Source: JANPBY01 sp963805505
GTDB lineage: Bacteria > Actinomycetota > Actinomycetes > DATJPE01
Length of the DNA stretch: 64,000 nucleotides
Assembly: GCA_963805505.1 (NCBI GenBank)
Contig: CAWDUP010000002.1
Coordinates: 310,001 to 374,000 of the forward strand
Reading direction: 5' to 3'
Shown here: piece after piece, positions 1 through 10,144 of the stretch
Layout: each line of letters starts with the position of its first letter
Position numbering within the stretch: the first letter of the stretch is position 1
Position numbers and translations under genes: made by a program
The notes under the pieces: model-generated
Told to the model about the DNA's origin: nothing
Seen by the model: only the letters and a program-made list of their open reading frames with translations
Databases searched by the model: none

Positions 1-185
1 TCGCGCTCACGCATCACCGTGTAGATGCGCGCGATGTCCTTGCGTACGGCGCGCAGGCGCCCGTGGCTCTCCAGCTGCCCGGTGGCCGCCTGGAAGCGCA
101 GGTTGAACAGCTCCTGCTTGGCCTCGAGCAGCTGGGCCACGAGTTCTGACTCTTCGAGCTCGCGGAGCTCAACGGCGGTGCTCAT
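1..185 (-). CDS. rpmC: 50S ribosomal protein L29 (partial, C-terminus cut by window edge)
   Basis: The ATG at 185 overlaps the L16 stop by one base (TGATG). The 61 visible residues begin MSTAVELRELEESELVAQL and contain the L29 hallmark KQELFNLRFQAATGQL followed by a basic helix (RAVRKDIARI). L29 is a small two-helix protein at the polypeptide exit tunnel of the large subunit. The gene is the last visible member of the S10 operon, coupled to rplP. The 3' end lies outside the window. Confidence 0.93.
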   Translation of the reverse strand, partial: MSTAVELRELEESELVAQLLEAKQELFNLRFQAATGQLESHGRLRAVRKDIARIYTVMRER

Positions 186-604
186 CACGCCTCACCTGCT
201 TCACGCTTGACGATCCGGCACTTCATGGGGAGCTTGTGAGCCGCCCGAAGCAGCGCCTCGCGGGCGATCTTCTCCTCGGGATAGCTCAGCTCGAACATCA
301 CGCGCCCGGGCTTGACGTTGGCCACCCACCACTCCGGTGAGCCCTTGCCGGATCCCATCCGGGTCTCGGCCGGCTTCTTGGTCAGCGGCCGGTCTGGGTA
401 GATGGTGATCCAGACCTTGCCGCCACGTCGGATGTGGCGAGTGATGGCAATACGTGCGGCCTCGATCTGCCGGTTGGTGACGTAGGCAGGCTCAAGGGCC
501 TGGATGCCGTATTCACCGAAGGTGACCGAGGTGCCACCCTTGGCCATGCCGTGACGGTCTGGGCGGTGCTGCTTGCGGTGCTTGACGCGGCGCGGGATCA
601 GCAT
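185..604 (-). CDS. rplP: 50S ribosomal protein L16
   Basis: 139 residues, the usual length for bacterial L16. It starts MLIPRRVKHRKQHRPDRHG, typical of actinobacterial L16, and contains the conserved segments GGKVWITIYPDRPLTKKPAE and MGSGKGSPEWWVA. L16 helps form the A-site and the central protuberance of the 50S subunit. The ATG at 604 lies three bases after the rpsC stop, and the stop overlaps the rpmC start by one base, so the three genes are translationally coupled. Confidence 0.97.
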   Translation of the reverse strand: MLIPRRVKHRKQHRPDRHGMAKGGTSVTFGEYGIQALEPAYVTNRQIEAARIAITRHIRRGGKVWITIYPDRPLTKKPAETRMGSGKGSPEWWVANVKPGRVMFELSYPEEKIAREALLRAAHKLPMKCRIVKREAGEA

Positions 605-607
605 GGC

Positions 608-1555
608 TCAGGCCTCCTCTGCGGGCTCAGGGGAAGCGGTCCCCTCGACAGTCGCTGCCTCAACAACCGCTGCCTCGACTGCGGCTGCCTCAACAGCCGG
701 AGCTTCCGCAGCGGCCGTTGTCGAAGCCTCGACCGGAGCAGTGTCGACGTCGGGGGTCTCAGCAACAGGAACCTCAGCAGCCGGAACCTCAGCAACCGGA
801 ACCTCAGCAACCGGAACCTCAGCTGCCGATGCCTCTTCGGGTCGCCGGGCACGGGGCGGACGACGAGTCGCACCCCGAGCGGCCGCGGCTGCAGCCGCCT
901 CTCGCTCGGCACGGACACCGCTGACGTCGCCCTTGTAGATCCAGACCTTGACACCGATGCGGCCGAACGTCGTGCGGGCCTCGTAGAACCCGTAGTCGAT
1001 GTTGGCGCGCAGCGTGTGCAGCGGCACGCGCCCTTCGCGGTAGAACTCCGACCGGCTCATCTCGGCGCCACCGAGGCGCCCTGAGCACTGCACCCGGATG
1101 CCCTTCGCACCGGCCTTCATGGCCGACTGCATCGACTTTCGCATCGCGCGCCGGAACGACACCCGGCTGGACAGCTGCTCGGCGACGCCCTGCGCGACGA
1201 GCTGGGCATCCACCTCGGGGTTCTTCACCTCGAGGATGTTCAGCTGCACCTGCTTGCCGGTGAGCTCTTCGAGGTCGCCGCGGATGCGGTCGGCCTCGGC
1301 GCCTCGCCGGCCGATGACGATGCCCGGTCGCGCGGTGTGGATGTCGACGCGAACCCGATCACGGGTGCGCTCGATGTCGACGCGCGAGATACCGGCGCGC
1401 TCCATGCCCTTGGTCATGAGCCGCCGGATGGCTACGTCTTCCTTGACGTAGTCGCGGTAGCGCTGACCCGGCTTGCTGCTGTCAGCAAACCAACGGCTTG
1501 AGTGCTCGGTTGTGATACCGAGGCGGAAACCATTCGGGTTGACCTTCTGACCCAC
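608..1555 (-). CDS. rpsC: 30S ribosomal protein S3 with a long repetitive C-terminal tail
   Basis: 315 residues from a GTG start (MGQKVNPNGFRLG). The KH-domain segment RPGIVIGRRGAEADRIRGDL and the S3 C-terminal signature (RAMRKSMQSAMKAGAKGIRVQCSG, seen in two pieces) are intact. S3 lines the mRNA entry channel and binds 16S rRNA. The conserved part ends near residue 225. A tail of about 90 residues follows, rich in Ala, Val, Glu and Pro, with AEVPV pentapeptide repeats and then AVEAA-type repeats. Actinobacterial S3 often carries an acidic tail, but this one is unusually long and repetitive. The gene follows rplV with a four-base gap. Confidence 0.96.
   Translation of the reverse strand: MGQKVNPNGFRLGITTEHSSRWFADSSKPGQRYRDYVKEDVAIRRLMTKGMERAGISRVDIERTRDRVRVDIHTARPGIVIGRRGAEADRIRGDLEELTGKQVQLNILEVKNPEVDAQLVAQGVAEQLSSRVSFRRAMRKSMQSAMKAGAKGIRVQCSGRLGGAEMSRSEFYREGRVPLHTLRANIDYGFYEARTTFGRIGVKVWIYKGDVSGVRAEREAAAAAAARGATRRPPRARRPEEASAAEVPVAEVPVAEVPAAEVPVAETPDVDTAPVEASTTAAAEAPAVEAAAVEAAVVEAATVEGTASPEPAEEA
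761..820 (-). repeat. 15-bp tandem repeat in the rpsC 3' end
   Basis: Four near-identical 15-bp units (agcaaccggaacctc and one- or two-base variants) lie end to end, with a diverged fifth copy just after. Read on the minus strand they encode the repeated pentapeptide AEVPV/AEVPA in the S3 tail. The period is a multiple of three, so copy-number changes keep the frame. Confidence 0.85.
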
Positions 1556-1559
1556 CGGG

Positions 1560-1925
1560 TCACCCCTTCTTCCGTGCCGGCGCGGTCTCCCGCGCGGCGA
1601 CGATGACCGTGATGTGGCTGGTCCTCTTGCGGATACGGAACGCGCGGCCCTGAGCCCGAGGGCGGAACCGCTTGAGGGTCGGACCCTCGTCGACGAACGC
1701 CTCGCTCACGACGAGCGCGCGAGGGTCGAGGTTGTGGTTGAACTCGGCGTTGGCGATGGCGCTGTCGAGCACCTTGCCGACCTGCTCGGAGGCACCCTGA
1801 GGTGCGAATCGCAGAACGGCTTGTGCGTCGGCCGCCGGCAGACCCCGGATGAGGTCGACCACGCGCCGAGCCTTCATCGGCGTGACGCGCACGTACCGAG
1901 CGCTTGCTCGGGCGGTGCCTTCCAT
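1560..1925 (-). CDS. rplV: 50S ribosomal protein L22
   Basis: 121 residues. The start METGTARASARYVRVTPMKARRVVDLIRG-like segment (beginning MEGTARASARYVRVTP here) and the C-terminal hairpin RAFRIRKRTSHITVIV are diagnostic for L22. Its loop lines the exit tunnel near the macrolide site. An AAGGGGAAAG ribosome-binding site precedes the ATG at 1925. It lies between rpsS and rpsC in the standard S10 order. Confidence 0.96.
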   Translation of the reverse strand: MEGTARASARYVRVTPMKARRVVDLIRGLPAADAQAVLRFAPQGASEQVGKVLDSAIANAEFNHNLDPRALVVSEAFVDEGPTLKRFRPRAQGRAFRIRKRTSHITVIVAARETAPARKKG

Positions 1926-1981
1926 CGCTTTCCCCTTGCTTGTCGGGTTGAACTTGGTCGTCTAGCTGTCTGGCGTGAGCC

Positions 1982-2263
1982 CTAGCGGCGGCGCGCCTTG
2001 CGGTCGTCCTTCTCATGGCCGCGGAAGGTCCTGGTTGGCGCGAACTCCCCGAGCTTGTGACCGACCATGGACTCGGTCACGAACACTGGGACGTGCTTGC
2101 GACCGTCGTGCACCGCGATCGTGTGCCCCAACATCGCCGGGACGATCATCGAGCGGCGCGACCACGTCTTGATGACGTTCTTGGTCCCCTTGTCGTTTTG
2201 TCCGTCCACCTTGGCCATCAGGTGGTCGTCGACGAACGGACCCTTCTTCAGACTGCGCGGCAT
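1982..2263 (-). CDS. rpsS: 30S ribosomal protein S19
   Basis: 93 residues starting at the ATG at 2263 (MPRSLKKGPFVDDHL). It contains the S19 signature around FAPTRTFRGHEKDDRKARRR at the C-terminus. Longer readings in this frame run back into rplB and lack S19 homology, so the internal ATG is chosen. S19 forms the head of the 30S subunit with S13. It is placed between rplB and rplV as usual. Confidence 0.96.
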   Translation of the reverse strand: MPRSLKKGPFVDDHLMAKVDGQNDKGTKNVIKTWSRRSMIVPAMLGHTIAVHDGRKHVPVFVTESMVGHKLGEFAPTRTFRGHEKDDRKARRR

Positions 2264-2274
2264 CCCGAGAACTC

Positions 2275-3111
<837 letters not shown>

Positions 3112-3141
3112 GGTGTCTGTTTCCTCGTTTGGTGAGCCCGG

Positions 3142-3444
3142 TCAGGAGACCGGACCCCCGAAGATGTCGATGCGCTGGCCGTCGGCCACGGTCACGATCG
3201 CTCGCTTGGTGTCCTTGCGCTTGCCGAAGCCAGTGCGCGTGCGCTTGCGCTTGCCCTGTCGGTTGAGCGTGTTGACGTTGACGACCGACACGTCGAAGAC
3301 CTGCTCGACGGCGATCTTGATCTCGGTCTTGTTCGCGTCCGGCGCGACGAGGAAGGTGTACTTGTTCTCGTCGAGCAGGCCGTAGCTCTTCTCGGAGATG
3401 ACCGGCGCGAGAAGTACGTCGCGGGGGTCGGCGATCTTGGTCAT
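3142..3444 (-). CDS. rplW: 50S ribosomal protein L23
   Basis: 100 residues. It has the L23 N-terminal pattern DVLLAPVISEKSYGLLDENK and the long basic loop NRQGKRKRTRTGFGKRKDTK. L23 sits at the tunnel exit and docks trigger factor and SRP. Its ATG overlaps the rplD stop (ATGA), indicating translational coupling in the S10 operon. Confidence 0.96.
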   Translation of the reverse strand: MTKIADPRDVLLAPVISEKSYGLLDENKYTFLVAPDANKTEIKIAVEQVFDVSVVNVNTLNRQGKRKRTRTGFGKRKDTKRAIVTVADGQRIDIFGGPVS

Positions 3445-4178
3445 GCGGACTCCTCCTCGGCCTCGGTGGACGTAGCCGTCCCCTTGCCCGACTTGCCAGT
3501 CCTTGGACCAGCCAGGAACGTGTCGAGCGCGTCCTTGGTGAACACGACGTCGTCGGAGACCAGCACGTCATAGGTGTTGAGCTGGTCAGGCACGAGCAGG
3601 TGGATGCGCTCGACGTTGCGCAGGCTGCGCCAGGACACGACGTCGTCGCGCTCGACGACGACGAGGACGTGTCGACGCTCGGACACGTGGCCAAGGGCCT
3701 GAACTGCCGCCTTGGTGGACGGAGATTCTCCGTCGACGACACCGGTCACGACGTGCACGCGCCCGTTGCGCGCCCGATCAGAGAGCGCGCCGCGCAGGGC
3801 GGCCGCCTTCATCTTCTTCGGGGTGCGTTGGGAATAGTCCCGCGGCTGCGGGCCGTGGACCACGCCTCCGCCGGCGAACTGGGGGGCCCGGCTCGACCCT
3901 TGGCGGGCCCGGCCGGTGCCCTTCTGCTTGTAGGGCTTGCGGCCACCGCCGCGCACCTCGCCGCGAGTCTTGGTCGCCGCGGTTCCCTGCCGGGCGGCCG
4001 CGAGCTGGGCTACGACCACCTGGTGGATCAGCGGGACGTTGACCTGGACGTCGAAGATCTCGGCGGGCAGCTCGACGCTGCCCGCGGTCTCGCCGTCCGG
4101 GGTGCGCACGTCGATGGTCAGGCTCGCCGAGCCCTCGGCGTCAGTGTCAGGTGAGTCAGTGGTCACGGTGTCGGTCAT
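3441..4178 (-). CDS. rplD: 50S ribosomal protein L4
   Basis: 245 residues from the ATG at 4178 (MTDTVTTDSPDTDAEGSA). The open frame extends upstream through rplC, but family similarity begins at SLTIDVRTPDGETAGSVELP. The L4 core TKTRGEVRGGGRKPYKQKGT and ARQGSSRAPQFAGGGVVHGP is present. L4 has a globular domain and a loop reaching into the exit tunnel. The gene starts five bases after the rplC stop and overlaps rplW by four bases. An acidic N-terminal extension of about 20 residues and a charged C-terminal tail exceed E. coli L4 (201 residues). Confidence 0.95.
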   Translation of the reverse strand: MTDTVTTDSPDTDAEGSASLTIDVRTPDGETAGSVELPAEIFDVQVNVPLIHQVVVAQLAAARQGTAATKTRGEVRGGGRKPYKQKGTGRARQGSSRAPQFAGGGVVHGPQPRDYSQRTPKKMKAAALRGALSDRARNGRVHVVTGVVDGESPSTKAAVQALGHVSERRHVLVVVERDDVVSWRSLRNVERIHLLVPDQLNTYDVLVSDDVVFTKDALDTFLAGPRTGKSGKGTATSTEAEEESA

Positions 4179-4183
4179 CGGGA

Positions 4184-4837
4184 TCAGCCCGCCTTCGTGG
4201 CCGTACGAACGAGCACGACCGAGCCCTTGGGGCCAGGCACGGCGCCCTTGACGAGCAGCAGGCCGTTCTCGGCGTCGACGGAGTGGATCGTGAGGTTTTG
4301 GGTCGTGACGCGGGCAAAGCCCATCCGCCCGGACATCCGGGTGCCCTTGAAGACCCGACCGGGAGTGGCGCACGCACCGATCGAGCCAGGCTTGCGGTGG
4401 TTGCGGTGGGCGCCGTGAGAGGCCCCGACACCGTGGAAACCGTGCAGCTTCATGACGCCTGCCGTGCCCTTGCCCTTCGAGCGCCCGGTGACGTCAACGG
4501 TCTGACCGGCTTCGAACAGCTCGACGGTCACTTCCTGGCCGAGCGTGTAGTCACCAGCAGAAGTGGTCCTGACTTCGACCAGGTGGCGTCGGGGTGTCAC
4601 CCCGGCCTTGGCGAAGTGGCCGGCCTGCGGCTGCGTGACCTTGCGGGGATCGATCGCGCCGAAGGCCAGCTGGACGGCGTTGTAACCGTCAGCGTCGGCC
4701 GTCCGCACCTGGGTGACCACGCAGGGACCGGCCTTGACGACCGTGACAGGGACGAGCTTGTTCGCTTCGTCCCACACCTGGGTCATGCCGAGCTTCTCGC
4801 CCAGCAGCCCGTGCAGGGGCTTCTCGTGCTTGCTCAT
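4184..4837 (-). CDS. rplC: 50S ribosomal protein L3
   Basis: 217 residues from the ATG at 4837 (MSKHEKPLHGLLGEKLGMTQ). Upstream in-frame sequence overlaps rpsJ and is not L3-like. The conserved loop HGFHGVGASHGAHRNHRKPGS, given here in part, and the ATPGRVFKGTRMSGRMG segment identify L3. It contacts the peptidyl transferase centre. Second gene of the S10 operon, 29 bases after rpsJ. Confidence 0.96.
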   Translation of the reverse strand: MSKHEKPLHGLLGEKLGMTQVWDEANKLVPVTVVKAGPCVVTQVRTADADGYNAVQLAFGAIDPRKVTQPQAGHFAKAGVTPRRHLVEVRTTSAGDYTLGQEVTVELFEAGQTVDVTGRSKGKGTAGVMKLHGFHGVGASHGAHRNHRKPGSIGACATPGRVFKGTRMSGRMGFARVTTQNLTIHSVDAENGLLLVKGAVPGPKGSVVLVRTATKAG

Positions 4838-4866
4838 GGTTTCGTGGTCCCTAGATCTCGATCGGC

Positions 4867-5175
4867 TCAGAGCTTGATCTCGATGTCGACGCCAGCCGGG
4901 AGGTCGAGTCGCATCAGCGAGTCCACCGTCTTCGGCGTGGGGTCGAGAATGTCGATGAGCCGCTTGTGCGTGCGCATCTCGAAGTGCTCGCGGCTGTCCT
5001 TGTACTTGTGCGGCGACCGGATCACGCAGTAGACGTTCTTCTCCGTCGGCAGCGGCACCGGGCCAGCGACCTTCGCACCAGTACGCGTCACCGTGTCGAC
5101 GATCTTGCGCGCCGAGCTGTCGATGACCTCGTGGTCGTAAGCCTTGAGCCGGATGCGGATCTTTTGTCCCGCCAT
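4867..5175 (-). CDS. rpsJ: 30S ribosomal protein S10 (NusE)
   Basis: 102 residues from the ATG at 5175 (MAGQKIRIRLKAYDHEVID). A 20-residue in-frame upstream extension has no family support and is excluded. The S10 signature VYCVIRSPHKYKDSREHFEM is present, as is the C-terminus GVDIEIKL. S10 is a 30S head protein and also the NusG partner NusE in transcription-translation coupling. It is the first gene of the S10 operon. Confidence 0.96.
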   Translation of the reverse strand: MAGQKIRIRLKAYDHEVIDSSARKIVDTVTRTGAKVAGPVPLPTEKNVYCVIRSPHKYKDSREHFEMRTHKRLIDILDPTPKTVDSLMRLDLPAGVDIEIKL

Positions 5176-5379
5176 GGTGGGCTGCCTGTCCTTCACGTCG
5201 TGGTGCCGGTGCTGGTTGGTTGGTGCTGAGTGCATGCTCGAGGCTCCGACCCCCGCGGTCGGGTGTGTCGCGATCCCGGACCGTGGTCGGACCCTGAGGA
5301 CTGACCATGGGAGTGGCTTCCGAACCGGAGCCAGGCTGTATCGAGGGTGTTCGAGGTTGCTGGTGGGTGCTGTCCGAAG

Positions 5380-5407
5380 GGCCGCCCCGAACTAGTCGGG
5401 CGCGGCC
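5380..5407. repeat. Inverted repeat / hairpin in the S10 leader
   Basis: GGCCGCCCCGA (5380-5390), loop ACTAG (5391-5395), then TCGGG, a bulged C and GCGGCC (5396-5407). This is an 11-bp GC-rich stem with one bulge. On the minus strand it falls early in the predicted S10 leader RNA. No T-run follows on either strand, so it is either a structural leader element or a terminator of the U-less actinobacterial type. Confidence 0.65.
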
Positions 5408-5428
5408 CCCCGGCCGAGCAACTTTCCC

Positions 5429-5458
5429 AGTATGCCGTACCGGACCGGTCTGAACGAA
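5429..5458 (-). promoter_or_regulatory. Candidate sigma70-type promoter for the S10 operon
   Basis: On the minus strand TTCGTT (5453-5458) and CATACT (5429-5434) are separated by 18 bases. CATACT is a good -10 match and TTCGTT a moderate -35 match. It lies 28 bases past the tuf stop and points at rpsJ. Confidence 0.45.
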
Positions 5459-5485
5459 ATCCGCTCGAGCAGCCCGGCCGACTGG

Positions 5486-6679
<1,194 letters not shown>

Positions 6680-6819
6680 GGGGGTCCTCCCTTTAGGACG
6701 TGATCTGTACGCCGTTCTGACGCCTGATTAGGTGGTGTGCTCCGGTGCGGGTTGCCCCGGAGCCTGGTGCTGATGCAGTTGTGCGGTGGACTGTGCAGTG
6801 AAGCTTGTCTGGATGGAGC

Positions 6820-8934
6820 CTATTCGCCTCTTGCCTTGGCGATGATCTCCGTCGCGACGCTCGTGGGAACCTGCGCGTAGGAGTCGAACTGCATGCTGTA
6901 GCTGGCCCGGCCCTGCGTCTTGCTCCGCAGGTCTCCGACATAGCCGAACATCTCCGACAGGGGCACGATGGCCGAGACGACGCGCGAACCGCTCCGCTCG
7001 TCCATGGCCTGAATCTGGCCGCGGCGGCTGTTGAGGTCACCGATCACTTCTCCCATGAAGTCTTCTGGAGTTGTGACCTCCACGGACATCATGGGTTCCA
7101 TCAGAACCGGACCGGCCTGCCGCGCAGCCTCCTTGAAGGCCATCGACCCGGCGATCTTGAAGGCCAGCTCCGAGGAGTCGACGTCGTGGTAGGCGCCGTC
7201 CTTGAGCGTGACCTTGACATCGACCAGCGGGTATCCGGCGAGGACGCCGAACTCCATGGCCTCCTGGCAGCCGGTGTCGACCGAGGGGATGTATTCGCGC
7301 GGGATGCGACCACCGGTGACAGCGTTCACGAACTCGTACCCGCCGTCGCCCTCGCCACCTGATGGCTCGATGGCGATCTGCACCTTGGCGAACTGGCCCG
7401 AACCACCCGTCTGCTTCTTGTGGGTGTAGTCGACGCGCTCGACCTTCTTGGTGATCGTCTCGCGATAGGCGACCTGAGGCTTGCCAACGTTCGCCTCGAC
7501 GTTGAACTCACGGCGCATCCGGTCGACCAGCACGTCGAGGTGCAGCTCGCCCATGCCGGCGATGATGGTTTGCCCGGTCTCGTCGTCCGTGCGGACCTGG
7601 AAGGTCGGGTCCTCTTCGGCCAGTCGCTGGATCGCGACACCCAGCTTCTCCTGGTCGGCCTTGGACTTCGGTTCGATCGCCACGTGGATGACCGGGGCAG
7701 GGAAGGTCATCGACTCCAGGATCACCGGCTCCTTGTCCGAGCACAGGGTGTCGCCGGTGGTCGTGTCCTTCAAGCCCATGACCGCAACGATGTGCCCCGC
7801 TCCGACGGTCGGCCGCTCCTCACGCTTGTTGGCGTGCATCTGGTAGATCTTCCCGATCCGCTCCTTGCGGCCCTTGGTGCTGTTGAGCACCTGCGTGCCG
7901 GTCTCGAGCAGCCCGGAGTAGACCCGGATGTAGGTCAACTTTCCCAGGTGAGGGTCGGACATGATCTTGAAGGCCAAGGCGGAGAAGGGCTCGCTCTCGT
8001 CGGGCTGGCGAGCGAGGACCGCCTCTTCGTTGCCGACCTCGTGGCCTTCGATCGCGTCGACGTCTAGCGGCGATGGCAGGTAGCGGACTACCGCGTCGAG
8101 CATCGGCTGGACGCCCTTGTTCTTGAACGCAGAACCACACAGCACTGGGTTGAGCAGGCCGGCGATCGTGGCGCGGCGGATCCCCGCGATGAGCTCGTCC
8201 TCGGACGGCTCCTCGCCCTCGAGGTATTTCTCCATGACGGCGTCATCGTTCTCGGCGAGCGTCTCGAGGAGCTTCTCGCGCGCATCCCGCGCGGCCTCCA
8301 CGTGAGTGGCCGGAATCTCGAGAGTGTCGTACATCTCGCCCTTGGCCGCCTCAGCGGACCACACGAGCGCCTTCATGCCGACTAGATCGACAACACCTGT
8401 GAAGTCGCCCTCAGCCCCGATCGGGATCTGCAGAACGAGGGGAGTCGCATTCAGCCGCGTGACGATCATGTCGACGCATCGGTGGAACTCCGCACCCACT
8501 CGGTCCAGCTTGTTGACAAAGCAGATGCGCGGGACGTTGTAGCGATCCGCCTGGCGCCAGACGGTCTCGGACTGTGGCTCGACACCAGCCACCCCGTCGA
8601 ATACGGCGACCGCACCGTCAAGAACCCGCAAAGACCGCTCGACCTCTACGGTGAAGTCGACGTGGCCCGGGGTGTCGATGATGTTGATGGTGTGGTCGTC
8701 CCACACGCAGGTCGTCGCCGCCGAGGTGATGGTGATGCCACGTTCTTGCTCCTGCGGCATCCAGTCCATGGTCGCGGCGCCCTCGTGCACCTCACCGATC
8801 TTGTAGTTGATACCGGTGTAGAACAGGATCCGCTCGGTCGTCGTGGTCTTGCCCGCGTCGATGTGGGCCATGATCCCGATGTTTCGGACCTGGGCCAGGG
8901 CGGCACTGACGTTCGTCGTGCTGGCGGTCGCCAC
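6820..8934 (-). CDS. fusA: Elongation factor G
   Basis: 704 residues from the GTG at 8934 (VATASTTN, read as Met). A GTG five codons further upstream (8949) also exists but has its ribosome-binding site almost touching it, whereas AGAAGTGAGAAG is well spaced for 8934. Motifs: AHIDAGKTTTTERILFYTG (P-loop and switch I start), DTPGHVDF, NKLDRVG and the domain IV/V segments to the end. EF-G drives translocation and, with RRF, ribosome recycling. It lies between rpsG and tuf in the str operon. Confidence 0.97.
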   Translation of the reverse strand: MATASTTNVSAALAQVRNIGIMAHIDAGKTTTTERILFYTGINYKIGEVHEGAATMDWMPQEQERGITITSAATTCVWDDHTINIIDTPGHVDFTVEVERSLRVLDGAVAVFDGVAGVEPQSETVWRQADRYNVPRICFVNKLDRVGAEFHRCVDMIVTRLNATPLVLQIPIGAEGDFTGVVDLVGMKALVWSAEAAKGEMYDTLEIPATHVEAARDAREKLLETLAENDDAVMEKYLEGEEPSEDELIAGIRRATIAGLLNPVLCGSAFKNKGVQPMLDAVVRYLPSPLDVDAIEGHEVGNEEAVLARQPDESEPFSALAFKIMSDPHLGKLTYIRVYSGLLETGTQVLNSTKGRKERIGKIYQMHANKREERPTVGAGHIVAVMGLKDTTTGDTLCSDKEPVILESMTFPAPVIHVAIEPKSKADQEKLGVAIQRLAEEDPTFQVRTDDETGQTIIAGMGELHLDVLVDRMRREFNVEANVGKPQVAYRETITKKVERVDYTHKKQTGGSGQFAKVQIAIEPSGGEGDGGYEFVNAVTGGRIPREYIPSVDTGCQEAMEFGVLAGYPLVDVKVTLKDGAYHDVDSSELAFKIAGSMAFKEAARQAGPVLMEPMMSVEVTTPEDFMGEVIGDLNSRRGQIQAMDERSGSRVVSAIVPLSEMFGYVGDLRSKTQGRASYSMQFDSYAQVPTSVATEIIAKARGE

Positions 8935-9026
8935 GTTCGGACTTCTCACTTCTCGTCGAGGGTGCAGGGTGGGTAGGGCAGGTGTTGCGTCTCACGGCCA
9001 ACATGCTCAGCCGTGAGTGAGGCTCG

Positions 9027-9497
9027 CTACCAGCGGTAGTGAGCGAAGGCCTTGTTGGATTCGGCCATCTTGTGGGTGTCCTCGCGCTTCTTCACGCTCG
9101 CACCCAGGCCGTTGCTCGCGTCGAGCAGCTCGTTCATCAGCCGCTCGGTCATCGTCTTCTCGCGGCGCTGCCGGGAGTATCCGACCAGCCAGCGCAGGGC
9201 CAGCGTGGTCGAGCGACCGGCGCGGACCTCGATCGGCACCTGGTAGGTGGCGCCGCCGACCCGCCGAGACTTCACCTCGAGGGTGGGCTTGACGTTGTCA
9301 AGAGCACGCTTGAGGGTCACGACCGGGTCGGTGCCCGTCTTGTCGCGGCAGCCCTCGAGGGCTCCGTAGACGATCCGCTCGGCGGTGGACTTCTTGCCGT
9401 CGGTGAGGATCTTGTTGACCAGCGCGGTCACCAGCGGACTGCTGTAGACGGGATCGATGACGACCGGGTGCTTGGGGGCCGGGCCCTTGCGGGGCAT
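9027..9497 (-). CDS. rpsG: 30S ribosomal protein S7
   Basis: 156 residues from the ATG at 9497 (MPRKGPAPKHPVVIDPVYSS). The open frame continues upstream through rpsL, but S7 similarity starts here. It contains the conserved GGATYQVPIEVRAGRSTTLA segment and the C-terminal KMAESNKAFAHYRW. S7 nucleates assembly of the 30S head and contacts E-site tRNA. Its ATG overlaps the rpsL stop by one base (TAATG). Confidence 0.97.
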   Translation of the reverse strand: MPRKGPAPKHPVVIDPVYSSPLVTALVNKILTDGKKSTAERIVYGALEGCRDKTGTDPVVTLKRALDNVKPTLEVKSRRVGGATYQVPIEVRAGRSTTLALRWLVGYSRQRREKTMTERLMNELLDASNGLGASVKKREDTHKMAESNKAFAHYRW

Positions 9498-9871
9498 TAG
9501 CTCTTCTCCTTCTTCGCGCCGTAGCGGCTGCGAGCCTGCTTGCGGTTCTTGACACCTTGGGTGTCCAGAGATCCGCGGATGATCTTGTAGCGCACACCGG
9601 GAAGGTCCTTCACCCGGCCGCCGCGAACGAGCACGATGGAGTGCTCCTGAAGGTTGTGCCCGACACCGGGGATGTAGGCCGTGACCTCGATCCCACTGGT
9701 GAGCCGGACGCGCGCCACCTTGCGCAGCGCGGAGTTCGGCTTCTTCGGCGTCGTCGTGTAGACGCGCGTGCAGACACCTCGACGCTGCGGGCTCCCCTTG
9801 AGGGCCGGCGTCTTGGTCTTGCCGATCTTGTCCTGGCGGCCCTTGCGGACGAGCTGCTGGATCGTGGGCAC
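9497..9871 (-). CDS. rpsL: 30S ribosomal protein S12
   Basis: 124 residues (MPTIQQLVRKGRQDKIGKTK). The decoding-centre loops TTTPKKPNSALRK and GGRVKDLPGVRYK carry the lysines usually found in streptomycin-sensitive strains (E. coli K42 and K87 equivalents). S12 monitors codon-anticodon pairing. It is the first gene of the str operon and is tightly coupled to rpsG. Confidence 0.97.
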   Translation of the reverse strand: MPTIQQLVRKGRQDKIGKTKTPALKGSPQRRGVCTRVYTTTPKKPNSALRKVARVRLTSGIEVTAYIPGVGHNLQEHSIVLVRGGRVKDLPGVRYKIIRGSLDTQGVKNRKQARSRYGAKKEKS

Positions 9872-9920
9872 TACATCTCCGTGTCTCGTGCGGTGAAGCG
9901 TGGGTGGTGCGGAACTGGTT

Positions 9921-9963
9921 CAACGTGCTGGTCTACAACGTGCTGGTCTTCAACGTGCTGGTC
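9921..9963. repeat. Three-copy 15-bp tandem repeat in the rpsL leader
   Basis: The 13-mer caacgtgctggtc occurs three times at an exact 15-base period (9921, 9936, 9951) with two variable spacer bases. It lies 50 bases upstream of rpsL in non-coding sequence. Confidence 0.85.
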
Positions 9964-10144
9964 CGAACAGACCTCGTGCGGTTCGTGCACGACCCCCGAG
10001 GTCGGGCGTGTCGCGCGGTCGGCCTCGACCGGGTTGCCCCGGCCGTAGATCAATGGTGATTTCGATACTGCAGTCCTACGTCGCCGGCGCGAACAACCGC
10101 GCAGCGCGCACGTCCGGCCCGAGGAACCTCAGGCGCAGCGGTTC

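Larger units (their letters stand above)
5176..5485 (-). promoter_or_regulatory. S10 operon leader and tuf-rpsJ intergenic region
   Basis: The 310-base gap between the tuf stop and the rpsJ start holds no credible gene. It contains a promoter candidate (5429-5458) and a strong inverted repeat (5380-5407), both listed separately. A transcript from that promoter would have a leader of about 245 nucleotides ahead of rpsJ. Such long leaders are usual sites of growth-rate or ribosomal-protein control. Confidence 0.55.

Noticed and set aside
6739..6763. 7-bp hairpin between fusA and tuf as a terminator
   Set aside because: Stem too short with an 11-base loop and no T-run; tuf is probably partly read through from fusA.
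9871..10053. 60-codon TTG-start frame in the rpsL leader encoding DQHVEDQHVV repeats
   Set aside because: The peptide repeats come directly from the DNA repeat; poor start, no ribosome-binding site. Kept only as a remote leader-peptide possibility.
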